Positions 1 through 9,309 are shown, counted from the stretch's first letter. The stretch is DNA of 64,000 nt from AR5 sp041497115 (GCA_041497115.1 JBGQFW010000004.1:21194-85193); one strand, 5' to 3'. Program-made: numbers and translations. The notes: a model not told the origin generated them from the sequence alone.

Positions 1-521
1 GACGAGTTCATGGAGGCCGCGCTGCCGTTGACCTGCACCTCCCCGCCCACGCAGAGCACGCAGGGCGGGTCGAGCGGCGTGATCAAGCCCATCTGCACGA
101 CCGCCTGGATCTTGCGGTGCGAGTTCGTGTGGGAGGCGTCCGCCACCGGCACCCACCCGACGGCGGTGACCGTACGCTCGTAGGAGGGCTGCCCCGCCGC
201 CCACTGCACCTGGACCTTGAAGCCGCCGGTCCCCCCGAGGGTGACGAAGGTGTTGCCGTCGTAGGGCGCGGCCGCCGTGGTCCCGATCGTCATCGTCCCG
301 ACGCGCTGGGGGTCCGTCGTGTTGGTCAGCCCCCACATCGCGAGCTGCAGGCCGGAGTCGGCCAGCCGGAGCGCCTGAGCGGTCTGCAGTTGGTTGCCGG
401 CGATCGTCGGCTCGGTGTAGGCGAGCAGGGCGAACGACACCATCAGCGCGGTGAGGATCACCAGCATGATCATGGCCAGCGGCAGGGCTACGCCGCGCTG
501 GTCGGCCAGTGGTCCGAGCAT
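1..521 (-). CDS. PilX-like type IV pilus accessory protein, partial
   Basis: Minor pilin-type protein expected in the type IV pilus or pseudopilus assembly at the inner membrane. The reading frame opens at ATG 521 and is still open at the window edge, so the C-terminus is missing. Residues 1-60 show the PilX N-terminal pattern: a short basic start, a hydrophobic helix (residues about 11-36, containing GVALPLAMIMLVILTAL), then a Glu-Pro and an amphipathic stretch ending QTAQALRLADSGLQLAMW. The rest is a small-residue, Thr/Gly-rich head. A GAGGA tract lies 9 nt before the ATG; an in-frame GTG 36 nt further upstream is a weaker alternative. Family call is from the N-terminal motif; precise pilus role is inference. 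Confidence 0.75.
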   Translation of the reverse strand, partial: MLGPLADQRGVALPLAMIMLVILTALMVSFALLAYTEPTIAGNQLQTAQALRLADSGLQLAMWGLTNTTDPQRVGTMTIGTTAAAPYDGNTFVTLGGTGGFKVQVQWAAGQPSYERTVTAVGWVPVADASHTNSHRKIQAVVQMGLITPLDPPCVLCVGGEVQVNGSAASMNS

Positions 522-726
522 CCTGTCGAGTCCTCGCTTGGGCACGCCGGGTGTTAGCGCAAAGCTCGCGCCAAGGGAAATCGGGTCATGGAGCGTCCTA
601 GAACATACTGAAAAAACAGGCGAGATGCTCGACAGGTCGGTCTCGTGTATGGATGATCCGTTACCGCGCTGGGTCGCTTCGATCAGGAACTGGCCATGGG
701 ACAATCTACCTGTTACCGGGAGAATC

Positions 727-1551
727 TCAGACCTCCATGAGGTCTTCGCCGATCGCCACCGGCCCCGGGTAGCGCTTCTCGGCGGCCGCCTTGAGCTCGG
801 CCGGGTCGGAGCCGGGCATGAGGTGGGTCATGACGAGCCGGCCCGGCCGCGCCCCCTCGGCCACGCGGCCGATGTCGGCGGGCTGGGTGTGGTAGGAGGC
901 GAGGTCGCGGATCTTGTCCTCGATCGACGCCCAGCCGCAGCCGGGCGCCCACGAGGTCTTCGCCATCTCGCAGCACTCGTGGATGAGCACGTCCACGCCG
1001 TGGCTCCAGCGCATGAGGTTCTCGCACGGCCGCGTGTCGCCGGAGACGACGAGGCTGCGCCCCTCACCGTCGAAGCGATAGCCGAAGGCCGGCTTGACGG
1101 GATCGTGCTCGACCAGGAACGCCGACACGCGCAGGCCGTCGCGCTCGAGCACGCGACCCTCCTCGACCTCGGTCACCTCCACCGCCGGCGGCGGGCGCTC
1201 GTGCATGTGCGCGCGGCGCACCTCGATGTCCCAGTGCAGGTAGTCGAGGAGTTTGTCCACCTGGCGGCGCGTGCCGGCCGGCCCGTAGACGGCCAGCGGC
1301 GCGTTCTGGCCGACGATCCAGCGCGTGATCAGCAGATGCCCGAGGTCGATCGTGTGATCGGAGTGGTGGTGCGTGATGAACACCGGCGGCCAATCCCAGG
1401 GGCGGACGCCGGCCTGGACGAGCTGGACACCGACGCCGGAGCCCGCGTCCACGAGGAAATGCGCGCCGTCGCCGAGGGTGACGAGCGTCGCGGGGCCGCG
1501 GCGCCGGGGGTTCGGCGGCGGCGAGCCGGTGCCGAGCAGGATCGCGCGCAC
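727..1551 (-). CDS. MBL-fold metallo-hydrolase (RNase Z/arylsulfatase-like)
   Basis: 274-residue soluble metallo-beta-lactamase-fold hydrolase. It begins VRAILLGTGSPPPNP, the usual start of this group, has the zinc motif THHHSDHTIDLGH near residues 60-72, a later SGDTRP metal-binding loop, a catalytic-type HECC segment, and a final MTHLMP histidine. Such proteins hydrolyse phosphodiesters, sulfate esters or lactones; the substrate is not readable here. Start is GTG 1551, chosen because the family begins exactly there and because a -10-like TAGTAT ends 8 nt upstream with no ribosome binding site. It is divergent from the DUF4864 gene. The 205 nt beyond its stop, up to the pilin gene, hold nothing I can name. 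Confidence 0.88.
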   Translation of the reverse strand: MRAILLGTGSPPPNPRRRGPATLVTLGDGAHFLVDAGSGVGVQLVQAGVRPWDWPPVFITHHHSDHTIDLGHLLITRWIVGQNAPLAVYGPAGTRRQVDKLLDYLHWDIEVRRAHMHERPPPAVEVTEVEEGRVLERDGLRVSAFLVEHDPVKPAFGYRFDGEGRSLVVSGDTRPCENLMRWSHGVDVLIHECCEMAKTSWAPGCGWASIEDKIRDLASYHTQPADIGRVAEGARPGRLVMTHLMPGSDPAELKAAAEKRYPGPVAIGEDLMEV

Positions 1552-1559
1552 GGCGAGGC

Positions 1560-1565
1560 ATACTA
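1560..1565 (-). promoter_or_regulatory. -10-like hexamer TAGTAT, 8 nt before GTG 1551
   Basis: On the minus strand TAGTAT is followed by 8 nt and then the GTG start of the MBL gene. A transcript begun about 7 nt after the hexamer would start at or beside the GTG, so the message would be leaderless. A TTTACC lies 17 nt upstream as a poor -35. Confidence 0.45.
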
Positions 1566-1584
1566 CCAGCGACCCCGATGGCGG

Positions 1585-1590
1585 TAAAGT
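1585..1590 (+). promoter_or_regulatory. -10-like hexamer TAAAGT, 6 nt before ATG 1597
   Basis: TAAAGT sits 6 nt before the ATG of the DUF4864 gene; no Shine-Dalgarno is present. This is the same arrangement as at 1560, on the opposite strand, so the two divergent genes appear to have back-to-back leaderless promoters. Confidence 0.4.
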
Positions 1591-1596
1591 AACGGC

Positions 1597-2025
1597 ATGG
1601 CCCGGGCGATCTCGGCGTGGCTCCTCGCGACGCTCCTGGCGCCGCTGCTCCTGGCCGGCGTCGCCGCCGCCCAGCCGGCGGCCGACGCGGAGGCCGCCGG
1701 CCGCGTGGTCATGCAACAGCTCGAGGCCTTCCGGCGCGACGACTTCGAGACGGCCTTCACCTTCGCGTCCAGCACGATTCACGACCTGTTCGACCGCGCC
1801 CGCTTCGAGCAGATGGTGCGCGACTCCTATCCGGAGATCGCCCGATCGTCCCGCGCGGTCATCGACGGCAGCCGGCGCGGCGACGCCGGCGAGCTCTACC
1901 TGTTCGTGCGCATCCAGGGCGTCAACGGCCGCGACATCGAGGCGGTCTACGAGATGGTGAACGAGAACGGCGGCTGGCGGATCAACGCCGTCGTCACCCG
2001 CCCCGACACCAGCGAAAAGGCTTGA
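1597..2025 (+). CDS. Secreted DUF4864 domain protein
   Basis: 142-residue exported protein of the DUF4864 family. A Sec signal peptide spans residues 1-25 with a likely cut after GVAAA-Q. The mature part has the NTF2-like start VVMQQLEAFRRDDFETAF, the family segment SYPEIARSSRAVI, and a closing GGWRINAVV strand. The family has no established enzymatic role; the fold resembles small cone-shaped NTF2/SnoaL domains. It is a single gene, divergent from the MBL hydrolase and convergent with fhs, with a REP-like hairpin in the 86 nt gap that follows. Confidence 0.8.
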   Translation: MARAISAWLLATLLAPLLLAGVAAAQPAADAEAAGRVVMQQLEAFRRDDFETAFTFASSTIHDLFDRARFEQMVRDSYPEIARSSRAVIDGSRRGDAGELYLFVRIQGVNGRDIEAVYEMVNENGGWRINAVVTRPDTSEKA

Positions 2026-2066
2026 GAGCGATACCGAGGGCCGCCACGGCTCCGCCGGGGTGGCCC

Positions 2067-2108
2067 GAGCATCGGGGGGTATGGGGGGCCATCTCGGGGC
2101 CCCCCATC
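2067..2108 (+). repeat. REP-like hairpin repeat, copy 1
   Basis: A 42 nt G-rich sequence beginning GAGCATCGGGGGG contains a 10 bp stem (2081-2090 with 2098-2107) around a 7 nt loop. A second copy in reverse orientation lies at 21993-22030 and shares the GAGCxTCG start and the TGGGGGCCATxTCGGGG core. Here it sits between convergent genes (ends at 2025 and 2112) and could also act as a bidirectional transcription barrier, although there is no U-run. Confidence 0.6.
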
Positions 2109-2111
2109 CAG

Positions 2112-3788
2112 TCAAAACAGCCCGACGACGTTGCCGTCGGTATCCACGTCCATCGTCTCGGCGCCCGGCGTCTTCGGCAGTCCGGGCATCGTGAGGATGT
2201 CGCCGGCGTACGCGACGACGAACCCGGCGCCGGCGGCGAGCTTGGCGTCGCGCACCGTGACCCGGAAGCCGCGCGGGCGGCCGAGCTTCTTGGCGTCGTC
2301 GGAGAGCGAGTTCTGGGTCTTGGCCATGCAGACCGGCAGCCGCCCGTAGCCGAGCGCCTGCCAGCGCGCGAGCTTGGCCGCCGCCGCCGGCGCGATCGTC
2401 ACCCCGTCGCCGCCGTAGAGCGTCGTCACGATCGTCTCGATCTTCCGCTCGAGCGGCAGGTCGTCGGGATAGAGCTGGTGGAACGCGGCCGGGTCGGCAC
2501 CCGCCATCGCGTCCAGCACCGCCTGGGCCAGCTCGGTCGTGCCGGCGCCGCCGAGCTCCCACCCGCGCGAGACGGCCGCCCGCACCGACCAGCCGCGGCA
2601 GACCTCGAGCACCGCCGCCACCTCGGCCGGCGTGTCGCCGGTGAAGTGATTGAGCGCCACCACGGGCGTGAGTCCGAACGCCCGCACGTTCTCCACGTGC
2701 TTGGCCAGGTTGTCGGCGCCGCGCCGCACCGCCGCGACGTCCTCGCGGCCGAGGTCGGCCGGCGCGACGCCGCCGTGCAGCTTGAGCGCCCGCACGGTGG
2801 CCACGATGACGGCGGCCGCCGGCGTGAGGCCGCCCGTCCGCGCCTTGATGTCCACGAACTTCTCGGCGCCGAGGTCGGTGGCGAAGCCCGACTCGGTCAC
2901 GACGATCTCGCCGAGCTTCAGCGCCAGCCGGGTCGCGATGAGGCTGCTGCAGCCGTGAGCGATGTTGCCGAAGGGACCGCCGTGCACGAAGGCCGGCGTG
3001 CCCTCCAGCGTCTGCACCAGGTTCGGCTTGATCGCGTCCTTCATGAGCACGGTCATCGCGCCGGCCGCCTTGAGCGCGCGCGCCTCGACGAGCTCGCCGG
3101 CCGCCGTCTCGGCGACGATGATCCGCTCCACCCGCGCCCGGAAGTCGGCGAGGTCGCGGGCCAGGCACAGGATGGCCATCACCTCGGAGGCCACCGTGAT
3201 CTCGAAGCCGCCCTCGCGCGGCACGCCGTGCGCGGTGCCGCCCAGGCCGAGCACGATGTTGCGCAGCGCGCGGTCGTTCATGTCCACCACGCGCTTCCAG
3301 AGGATGCGCCGGGGATCGAGGCCGAGCGGGTTGCCCTGGGCGAGGTGGTTGTCGACCATCGCCGCCAGCAAATTGTGGGCGGCGCCGATCGCGTGCATGT
3401 CGCCGGTGAAGTGCAGGTTGATGTCCTCCATCGGCGCCAGCTGCGCGTGACCGCCGCCCGCCGCGCCGCCCTTGACGCCGAACACCGGCCCCAGCGACGG
3501 CTCGCGCAGCGCGACGATCGCGCGGCGGCCGAGCCGCCGGAAGCCGTCGGCCAGCCCCACCGTCGTCGTGGACTTGCCCTCGCCGGCGGGCGTGGGCGTC
3601 ATCGCGGTCACCAGCACGAGGCGCCCATCGGGGTTGCCGGCCGCCCGCGCGATCGCCTCCCACCGCACCTTCGCCTTGAGGCGACCGTACGCCTCGAGGT
3701 CGTCGGGGCTCAGGCCGAGGCCGTCGGCGATCTCCTGGATGGGACGCAGCTTGACGGCGCGGGCGATCTCGAGGTCACGGGCGCCCAT
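2112..3788 (-). CDS. fhs: Formate--tetrahydrofolate ligase
   Basis: ATP-dependent ligation of formate to tetrahydrofolate, giving 10-formyl-THF for C1 metabolism. The 558-residue length from ATG 3788 matches the family (about 557). Visible features are the ATP-binding loop PTPAGEGKSTTTVGL (residues 65-79), EPSLGPVFGVKGGAAGGG, the NLHFTGDMHAIGAAHNLLAA block and the VVALNHFTGDTP segment. An earlier in-frame start at 3878 lies inside the CoA ligase and adds non-homologous residues, so it was rejected. The ATG follows the upstream ligase stop by 1 nt, so the two are probably co-translated. It is the last gene of the minus-strand run. Confidence 0.97.
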   Translation of the reverse strand: MGARDLEIARAVKLRPIQEIADGLGLSPDDLEAYGRLKAKVRWEAIARAAGNPDGRLVLVTAMTPTPAGEGKSTTTVGLADGFRRLGRRAIVALREPSLGPVFGVKGGAAGGGHAQLAPMEDINLHFTGDMHAIGAAHNLLAAMVDNHLAQGNPLGLDPRRILWKRVVDMNDRALRNIVLGLGGTAHGVPREGGFEITVASEVMAILCLARDLADFRARVERIIVAETAAGELVEARALKAAGAMTVLMKDAIKPNLVQTLEGTPAFVHGGPFGNIAHGCSSLIATRLALKLGEIVVTESGFATDLGAEKFVDIKARTGGLTPAAAVIVATVRALKLHGGVAPADLGREDVAAVRRGADNLAKHVENVRAFGLTPVVALNHFTGDTPAEVAAVLEVCRGWSVRAAVSRGWELGGAGTTELAQAVLDAMAGADPAAFHQLYPDDLPLERKIETIVTTLYGGDGVTIAPAAAAKLARWQALGYGRLPVCMAKTQNSLSDDAKKLGRPRGFRVTVRDAKLAAGAGFVVAYAGDILTMPGLPKTPGAETMDVDTDGNVVGLF

Positions 3789-3789
3789 G

Positions 3790-5355
3790 TCAGACCTTTC
3801 TCGCGCGATCGGCCCAGAAGCGATCGCGCAGCTCGCGCTTGAGCACCTTGCCATAGGCGTTCTTGGGCAGCGCGTCAAGGAACTCCACCGACTGCGGCTT
3901 CTTGTAGGAGGCCAGGTGGCGGCGGCAGTGCTCGACGATGTCGGCCTCGCTGACGCGCTGGCCCGCGCGGGCGACCACCAGCGCCTTGGTGGCCTCGCCC
4001 CAGCGGGCGTCGGGCACGCCGATGACCGCCACCTCGAACACGCCGGGGTGGCGGCAGATGACCTCCTCGATCTCGCGCGGGTACACGTTGGAGCCGCCGC
4101 TGATGATCATGTCCTTCTTCCGATCCGTGATGTAGAGGTAGCCGTCCTCGTCCAGGTAGCCGATGTCGCCGGTGTGCAGCCAGCCGCCGCGCAGCGTCTC
4201 CGCGGTGGCGTCGGGCTTGTTCCAGTACCCCTTCATGACCAGGTCGCCGCGCGCCGCGATCTCGCCCATCTCGCCGGGCGGCCGCGGCCGGTCCTCCTCG
4301 TCCACGATGCGCACGCGCACGGCGGGCGTCTCGCGCCCGGCCGAGGCGAGGCGGCGGACCCGGACGGGATCGCCATCGGTGACGTGCTCGGCCTTCGGCA
4401 GCAGCGTCACCGTCATCGGGGCCTCGCCCTGCCCGAAGATCTGCACGAACACCGGGCCGAACGCCGCCAGCGCCGACTCCAGGTGCTCGACGTACATCGG
4501 GGCGCCGCCGTAGATGACCGTGTGCAGGCTCGAGACGTCGAACCGGCGCCGGTCGGCGTCGGCGGCCAGCAGCGTGTTGATCATCGTCGGCACCAGGAAC
4601 ATCGTCGTCGCCCGCTGGCGGGCGATCGCCTCGAAGATGCGCGGCGGGTCGAACGAGCGGGTGGCCGGGAACGCGTTGGCGGCGCCGGCGGCGACGTGGT
4701 GGAAGAGCAGGCAGCCGGAGCCGTGTGTGATGGCGGCCGCGTGCAGGACGACGTCGTCGGGGCCGCGCGGCGGCGCCAGCTGCAGGAATTGCTGCGTCAT
4801 CGTCAGCAGCGCGCGGTGGGTCAGCATCGCGCCCTTGGGATGGCCGGTCGTGCCCGACGTGTAGAAGAGCCACGCCATCGCGTCGGGCTCGATGGCGACG
4901 TCGGGCGGGTCCTCGCGCGGCGCCCCCGCCACGAGCTCCTCGAGCTCGAGGTCGCCGCGCGCCCCCTGCCCGAGGCAGACGAAGCGCTCGACCCCGGTGA
5001 GCCGCGCGCGCACCGAGGCCAGATGCTCGCGGAACTCCTCGGCGTAGACGAGGATGCGGGCGCCGGAGTCCTCGAGCATGTAGGCGTGCTCGTCGGGGTG
5101 CAGCCGCATGTTCATCGGCACCACCGCCATGCCCGCCTTCATCGGCGCCAGGATCGTCTCCAGCCCCTGGGAGCAGTTCGGCATCAGCATGGCGATGCGG
5201 TCGCCCGGCCGCGCCCCCAGCGCGAGCAGCGCGTGGGCGAGCCGGTTCACCCGCGCCTCCGCCCGGCGGAACGTGACGCGCGTGTCGCCGTCGATCCACG
5301 CCGGCCGGTCGCCGAAGCGCTGGGCGGCGCGGGTGAGCAGGTGGCCCACGTGCAT
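3790..5355 (-). CDS. AMP-dependent acyl-CoA synthetase/ligase
   Basis: 521-residue ANL-superfamily enzyme that adenylates a carboxylic acid and transfers it to CoA. The phosphate-binding A3 loop FYTSGTTGHPKGA is near residues 164-176, the A5 motif appears as IFGQGEAPMT, A8 as GYLYITDRKKDMIISGG, and the catalytic Lys is in PKNAYGKVLKREL near the C-terminus. The usual Tyr-Gly-x-Thr-Glu of A5 is replaced by FGQGE, seen in a subset of this family. Substrate chain length or aromatic preference cannot be read. Start ATG 5355 overlaps the transglutaminase stop by 1 nt (ATGA type). Confidence 0.92.
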   Translation of the reverse strand: MHVGHLLTRAAQRFGDRPAWIDGDTRVTFRRAEARVNRLAHALLALGARPGDRIAMLMPNCSQGLETILAPMKAGMAVVPMNMRLHPDEHAYMLEDSGARILVYAEEFREHLASVRARLTGVERFVCLGQGARGDLELEELVAGAPREDPPDVAIEPDAMAWLFYTSGTTGHPKGAMLTHRALLTMTQQFLQLAPPRGPDDVVLHAAAITHGSGCLLFHHVAAGAANAFPATRSFDPPRIFEAIARQRATTMFLVPTMINTLLAADADRRRFDVSSLHTVIYGGAPMYVEHLESALAAFGPVFVQIFGQGEAPMTVTLLPKAEHVTDGDPVRVRRLASAGRETPAVRVRIVDEEDRPRPPGEMGEIAARGDLVMKGYWNKPDATAETLRGGWLHTGDIGYLDEDGYLYITDRKKDMIISGGSNVYPREIEEVICRHPGVFEVAVIGVPDARWGEATKALVVARAGQRVSEADIVEHCRRHLASYKKPQSVEFLDALPKNAYGKVLKRELRDRFWADRARKV

Positions 5356-7403
5356 CAGCGGGCTCCCGCCTCGAGGCGGGCGAGACAGGCGTCCACGTCG
5401 GCGGCCTCGGCAGCAGTGAGGGCCACGCCCCCGAAGCGCACGCGCTCGTAGGCGGCGGTCAGCCGCGCGAGCGGCGCGGCGGCCGCCGCCTCGGCGCGCC
5501 GCGAGAACTCTCGCGCAGTCTCGCCGACCCCCGGCGTGAGCCCGCGCCGGGCCAGCGCGCGGAGGGCGCGGGCGTAGAAGCCCGGCACGGCGGCGGCGCC
5601 GCCGCCCACCGCGACGCGACGGCGCCGGGCGAGCAGGAGCAGGGCCGTCGCGATGACCAGCGCGGCCGGCGCCGCCCGCGGCCACGCGCGCCAGTCGGGC
5701 AGCCGCACGGCGGCGGCGCTCCACGTCCACGTCGCGCGCCGCACGGTGTCCGCCGCCGCCAGCTGATCGTGCAGGCTCCAGCTCACCACGTAGCGATACC
5801 AGGACAGGCGCAGCGCGTCGAGCCAGAGGGTGGCCCGCGCGGCCACCGCGGCGGGCTCGGCCACCGCGCGCGGCGAGGGATCGAGGCTGATCCAGCCGGC
5901 GCCGTCCACGAAGACCTCCGTCCACGAGTGCGCGTCGCGCAGCCGGACCATGAAGTAGCCGCCGTAGGGGTTCCACTCGCCGCGCTGGAAGCCGTTCACC
6001 ACGCGCGCGGGAATGCCCAGCGAGCGCAGCATCACCGCCAGCGCGGCGGCGAAGTACTCGCAGTTCCCGGCGCGCTGCACGAAGAGGAACTCCTCCAGCG
6101 GCGGCAGGCTGGTGGAGCGCCCGAGCACCCGCGTGTACCTCAGCTCGCGGCCGAGCCACGCCGAGAGGCGCGTGGCCGCCTCCCAGTGGTCGGCGCTGCC
6201 GGCGGTGATCTCGCGCGCCAGCGCGGCGATGCGCGGCGCCAGGGGCGGCAGCTGTGTGTACCGCGCCAGCCAGCGCGGGTCGGGCGGCTGCCGCGCGTCG
6301 GCGAGGTTGGCCCGCCGCGGGTCGCCCACCTCCGGCTCGGACTCCACCGTGTAGCTGAGCCGCGCCGACGGCGCCGGCACCGCGATGTTGCCGAGGTCGT
6401 CGAGGGTGACGAGGTCCGAGCGGGTGGTGAGCCGGAGCACGCGCGCGGCGCCGAAGATCATCTCGCTGCCGATCGGCTCGAGATAGATCTCCTGGGTGAG
6501 CACGGGCCCGCCGTAGTACTGGTGCACCGGGAACGCGACCGGCGGCGCGCGGCGGAGGGTGAGCCGCAGCGCCGAGTGGCTGACCGTCCAGGCGTCGCCG
6601 TCGAACGCGTCGAGCGCGATGCCCCGCCAGCGCAGCGAGGGCAGCGTCTGGGGGTCGCCGGCGCCGCCCCGCCACTCGGTGAGGTGCACGCGCATGATCA
6701 CCGTGGCGTCGAGCTCGATCTCGCCGAAGGCGCCCAGCTCGACGCGCTCGGAGAAGCCGGACACCATGCGCGAGAGCTGGGGCCGCAGCGGCAGCGCCGC
6801 CTGGCCCACGCGCGGGATGATCAGGAACAGCGCGCCGGTGATCACGACCGTCGCGGCCGAGGCGGCCAGCATGAGCCGCACGAAGTCGCCGCCGACACCG
6901 AGAGGGCGCGGGCCCGGCGCGGGCGCGGCGCGCTCCGCCTCGGTCAGCAGGTGACGCAGCATCAGCAGCCCGATGCCGGCGGTGAGAAAGGCGACGAAGA
7001 GCGCGAGGAACACGACGCTGGTGGTGGCCGGGGACACCGCGACGAGGGTGAAGAACGCGAGGAAGGCGATGTCGCGGGCGTCGCGCGGCGTGCGTCGCGT
7101 GTAGAGCTTGACGAGGAGGAGGAAGACCAGCAGCTGCGTGAAGGCGTCCAGCATCGTCGGCGCCAGCGTCACGATCTCCACGCCGAGCCCGCCGGCCGCC
7201 AGCGCGATGACCACGAGGCCCAGCCGCGGCACGCGGCCGAAGCGCCGGCGCAGGGGCTCCTGCCACCACGACCCCGCCGCGGCCGCCCCCACCACGATCA
7301 CGCCGGAAACGCCGAGCAGCCCTCCCAGGAACAGCGCGGCGAGGCCGTCGGCCACCAGCACGTAGACAGTGAGCGTGAGTGCGAAGGCGGCCGTGAGCCT
7401 CAT
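5355..7403 (-). CDS. Membrane transglutaminase-like protein (TgpA family, DUF3488 + transglutaminase)
   Basis: 682-residue inner-membrane protein. About six hydrophobic helices fill the first 205 residues, followed by an extracytoplasmic region with a transglutaminase core: Cys in RAGNCEYFAAALAVML, His in RDAHSWTEVF and Asp in WISLDPSP, then one more helix (ALVIATALLLLA) and a cytoplasmic DUF4129-like tail. The family occurs with DUF58 and MoxR genes, as here, where all three overlap by 4 nt. The chemistry is probably protein cross-linking or peptide cleavage in the envelope; no substrate is established from sequence. Start ATG 7403 lies in an ATGA overlap with DUF58. Confidence 0.9.
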   Translation of the reverse strand: MRLTAAFALTLTVYVLVADGLAALFLGGLLGVSGVIVVGAAAAGSWWQEPLRRRFGRVPRLGLVVIALAAGGLGVEIVTLAPTMLDAFTQLLVFLLLVKLYTRRTPRDARDIAFLAFFTLVAVSPATTSVVFLALFVAFLTAGIGLLMLRHLLTEAERAAPAPGPRPLGVGGDFVRLMLAASAATVVITGALFLIIPRVGQAALPLRPQLSRMVSGFSERVELGAFGEIELDATVIMRVHLTEWRGGAGDPQTLPSLRWRGIALDAFDGDAWTVSHSALRLTLRRAPPVAFPVHQYYGGPVLTQEIYLEPIGSEMIFGAARVLRLTTRSDLVTLDDLGNIAVPAPSARLSYTVESEPEVGDPRRANLADARQPPDPRWLARYTQLPPLAPRIAALAREITAGSADHWEAATRLSAWLGRELRYTRVLGRSTSLPPLEEFLFVQRAGNCEYFAAALAVMLRSLGIPARVVNGFQRGEWNPYGGYFMVRLRDAHSWTEVFVDGAGWISLDPSPRAVAEPAAVAARATLWLDALRLSWYRYVVSWSLHDQLAAADTVRRATWTWSAAAVRLPDWRAWPRAAPAALVIATALLLLARRRRVAVGGGAAAVPGFYARALRALARRGLTPGVGETAREFSRRAEAAAAAPLARLTAAYERVRFGGVALTAAEAADVDACLARLEAGAR

Positions 7404-8383
7404 CCCACCGCGACCTCGATGTCGCTCACGCCGCCGCGCGCGGGCGGCCGCGCCGCCGGGGGCGCCGCGGTGGGCTCCCACAGCGCCAGCGCCGTGAGCA
7501 GACGCCGCAGGTGCGCGCGGCCCCGCGCGGGCGGCACGCGCAGGCCGGGGCCGAGCAGCTCGACGGCGGCGTCGGCCCGGACGAGCCACGCCGCCAGCGA
7601 GGCGGCCTCCGACAGCGCCGCCTCCAGGCGGGCGGCATCGCGCGTGCCGTCGCCGATCAGCACGATGCGCGTGTCGAGCGCGGTCTCCGCCTCCAGCTCG
7701 CGCACGACGAGGGCGCCGGTCTTCGCGCTGCTGCGCCAGTGGATCAGCCGCCGGTCGTCGCCGGCCCGGTAGTCGCGCAGGTTGTAGAGGTCGTGGCCGC
7801 GGCCGCGCCGCCGCATGGGCCGCGTGCCGCCGGCGGCGAGCCGACGCCGCCACGCCCCGTCGAGCGGCCGCACGGCCGGGAAGACGACGACCTTCTCCTG
7901 AAGGAGCAGGCGGCTGGCCTTCACGAACAGGCCGAACGGAAAGCGCGTCGTCACGCGCACGCCGGGCAGCCGCCGGCGGCCGCGCCGCGGCAGCGTGGCC
8001 TCCCAGGTGACGAGCCGCTCCTCGCCGGCGCGGAGCCGGTCGACGTAGAGGCGGCGCCCGGCCGCCTCCAGCGCGAGCGAGTACGACGCGCGCCAGCGCT
8101 TGCGGTTCGTCACGCGGGCGCCCAGCACGGCGGGGCGGCCGGCGTAGATCTCCTCGGGCACCACCGCGGCCAGGCGCAGCCGCCGCATGGACTGCTCGGA
8201 GAGGATGCCGGAGACGATGACGAGCCCGAGGAGGAGCGAGGCCATCAGGTAGAGCAGGTTGTTGCCGGTGTTCATCGCGGCGAAGCCGAGGGCGACGGCC
8301 GCGCCCAGGCACCACCAGCCGTCGCGCGTGGGCCGGATCGTGCGATGCGGCGTGAGCGCCCGGATGAGCGCGCGGAGGGTCAC
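7400..8383 (-). CDS. DUF58 domain-containing protein
   Basis: 327-residue partner of MoxR ATPases. Two hydrophobic helices (about residues 20-58, around GAAVALGFAAMNTGNNLLYL) anchor it; the cytoplasmic half carries the DUF58 signature RGHDLYNLRDYRAGDDRRLIHW and then KTGALVVREL. In other bacteria DUF58 proteins carry a vWA-like fold and act with MoxR in chaperone-type maturation of envelope or metal-dependent proteins. Start GTG 8383 overlaps the MoxR stop (GTGA). The catalytic Asp/Ser set of a true MIDAS is not obvious. Confidence 0.9.
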   Translation of the reverse strand: MTLRALIRALTPHRTIRPTRDGWWCLGAAVALGFAAMNTGNNLLYLMASLLLGLVIVSGILSEQSMRRLRLAAVVPEEIYAGRPAVLGARVTNRKRWRASYSLALEAAGRRLYVDRLRAGEERLVTWEATLPRRGRRRLPGVRVTTRFPFGLFVKASRLLLQEKVVVFPAVRPLDGAWRRRLAAGGTRPMRRRGRGHDLYNLRDYRAGDDRRLIHWRSSAKTGALVVRELEAETALDTRIVLIGDGTRDAARLEAALSEAASLAAWLVRADAAVELLGPGLRVPPARGRAHLRRLLTALALWEPTAAPPAARPPARGGVSDIEVAVG

Positions 8384-9309
8384 CGCGGGACCGGAAGATC
8401 GGCGACGAGGGCGGTGACGACGGCTTCGGCGTCGGTCTCGGGGCCGGCGGCGCCGCGGGGCAGCACGCGGTGGGCCAGCGCCGGCACCGCCAGGGACTTC
8501 ACGTCGTCGGGCACGACGAAGTCGCGGCCGTCGATCAGGGCGCGCGCCCGCGCCGCCCGCAGCAGCGCCAGCGCGCCGCGCGGGCTCACGCCCAGCCGCA
8601 GCTGCGGCGACGTGCGCGTGGCCGTCACCAGCGCCATCAGGTAGTCGAGCACCGAGTCCTCGGCGCGCACGCGCTCGACGTCCTCCTGCAGCCCGAGGAC
8701 GTCGGCCGTCTCGACGACCGGGCCCAGCGTCTCCGCCGCGGCGGCCCGGCCGCCGCGCAGGATGGCCTTCTCGTCGTCGGCGCCGGGATAGCCGATGCGG
8801 ATGCGCAGGAGGAAGCGGTCCAGCTGCGACTCGGGCAGCGCGTGGGTGCCCTCGTACTCGAGGGGGTTCTGGGTGGCCAGCACCATGAACGGCCGCGGCA
8901 GCGGATACGTCGAGTGGTCCAGCGACACCTGCGCCTCGTTCATCGCCTCGAGCAGGCTCGACTGGGTCTTCGGCGTCGTCCGGTTGATCTCGTCGGCCAG
9001 CACGATGTTGGTGAAGAGCGGGCCGGGCTTGAACACGAACTCGCCGCGATCGGGCTGGTAGACGGTCACGCCGAGGATGTCGGACGGCAGCATGTCGGAC
9101 GTGAACTGGATGCGCTGGAAGCCGCCGCCGATCGAGCGCGCCAGGGCCGCCGCCAGCGTCGTCTTGCCCACGCCCGGCACGTCCTCGATCAGCACGTGGC
9201 CGCGGGCGAGCAGCCCGATCACGGCGAGACGGATGACCTCCGGCTTGCCCACCAGCGCCCGGGCGACGTTGTCCTCGAGGCGGCGGACGAGCTCGAGCGG
9301 GCGGGTCAT
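8380..9309 (-). CDS. MoxR-family AAA+ ATPase
   Basis: 309-residue cytoplasmic ATPase. Walker A is EDVPGVGKTTLA (near residues 42-53), Walker B is IVLADEINRTTPKTQ, and sensor 1 is MVLATQNPLEYEGTH, all diagnostic for the MoxR branch. These ATPases remodel protein complexes together with a vWA/DUF58 partner, which follows immediately. Start ATG 9309 overlaps the molybdenum hydroxylase stop by 4 nt, but a -10-like TATCAT lies 7 nt before the ATG, so the gene may also have its own leaderless promoter. Confidence 0.95.
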   Translation of the reverse strand: MTRPLELVRRLEDNVARALVGKPEVIRLAVIGLLARGHVLIEDVPGVGKTTLAAALARSIGGGFQRIQFTSDMLPSDILGVTVYQPDRGEFVFKPGPLFTNIVLADEINRTTPKTQSSLLEAMNEAQVSLDHSTYPLPRPFMVLATQNPLEYEGTHALPESQLDRFLLRIRIGYPGADDEKAILRGGRAAAAETLGPVVETADVLGLQEDVERVRAEDSVLDYLMALVTATRTSPQLRLGVSPRGALALLRAARARALIDGRDFVVPDDVKSLAVPALAHRVLPRGAAGPETDAEAVVTALVADLPVPR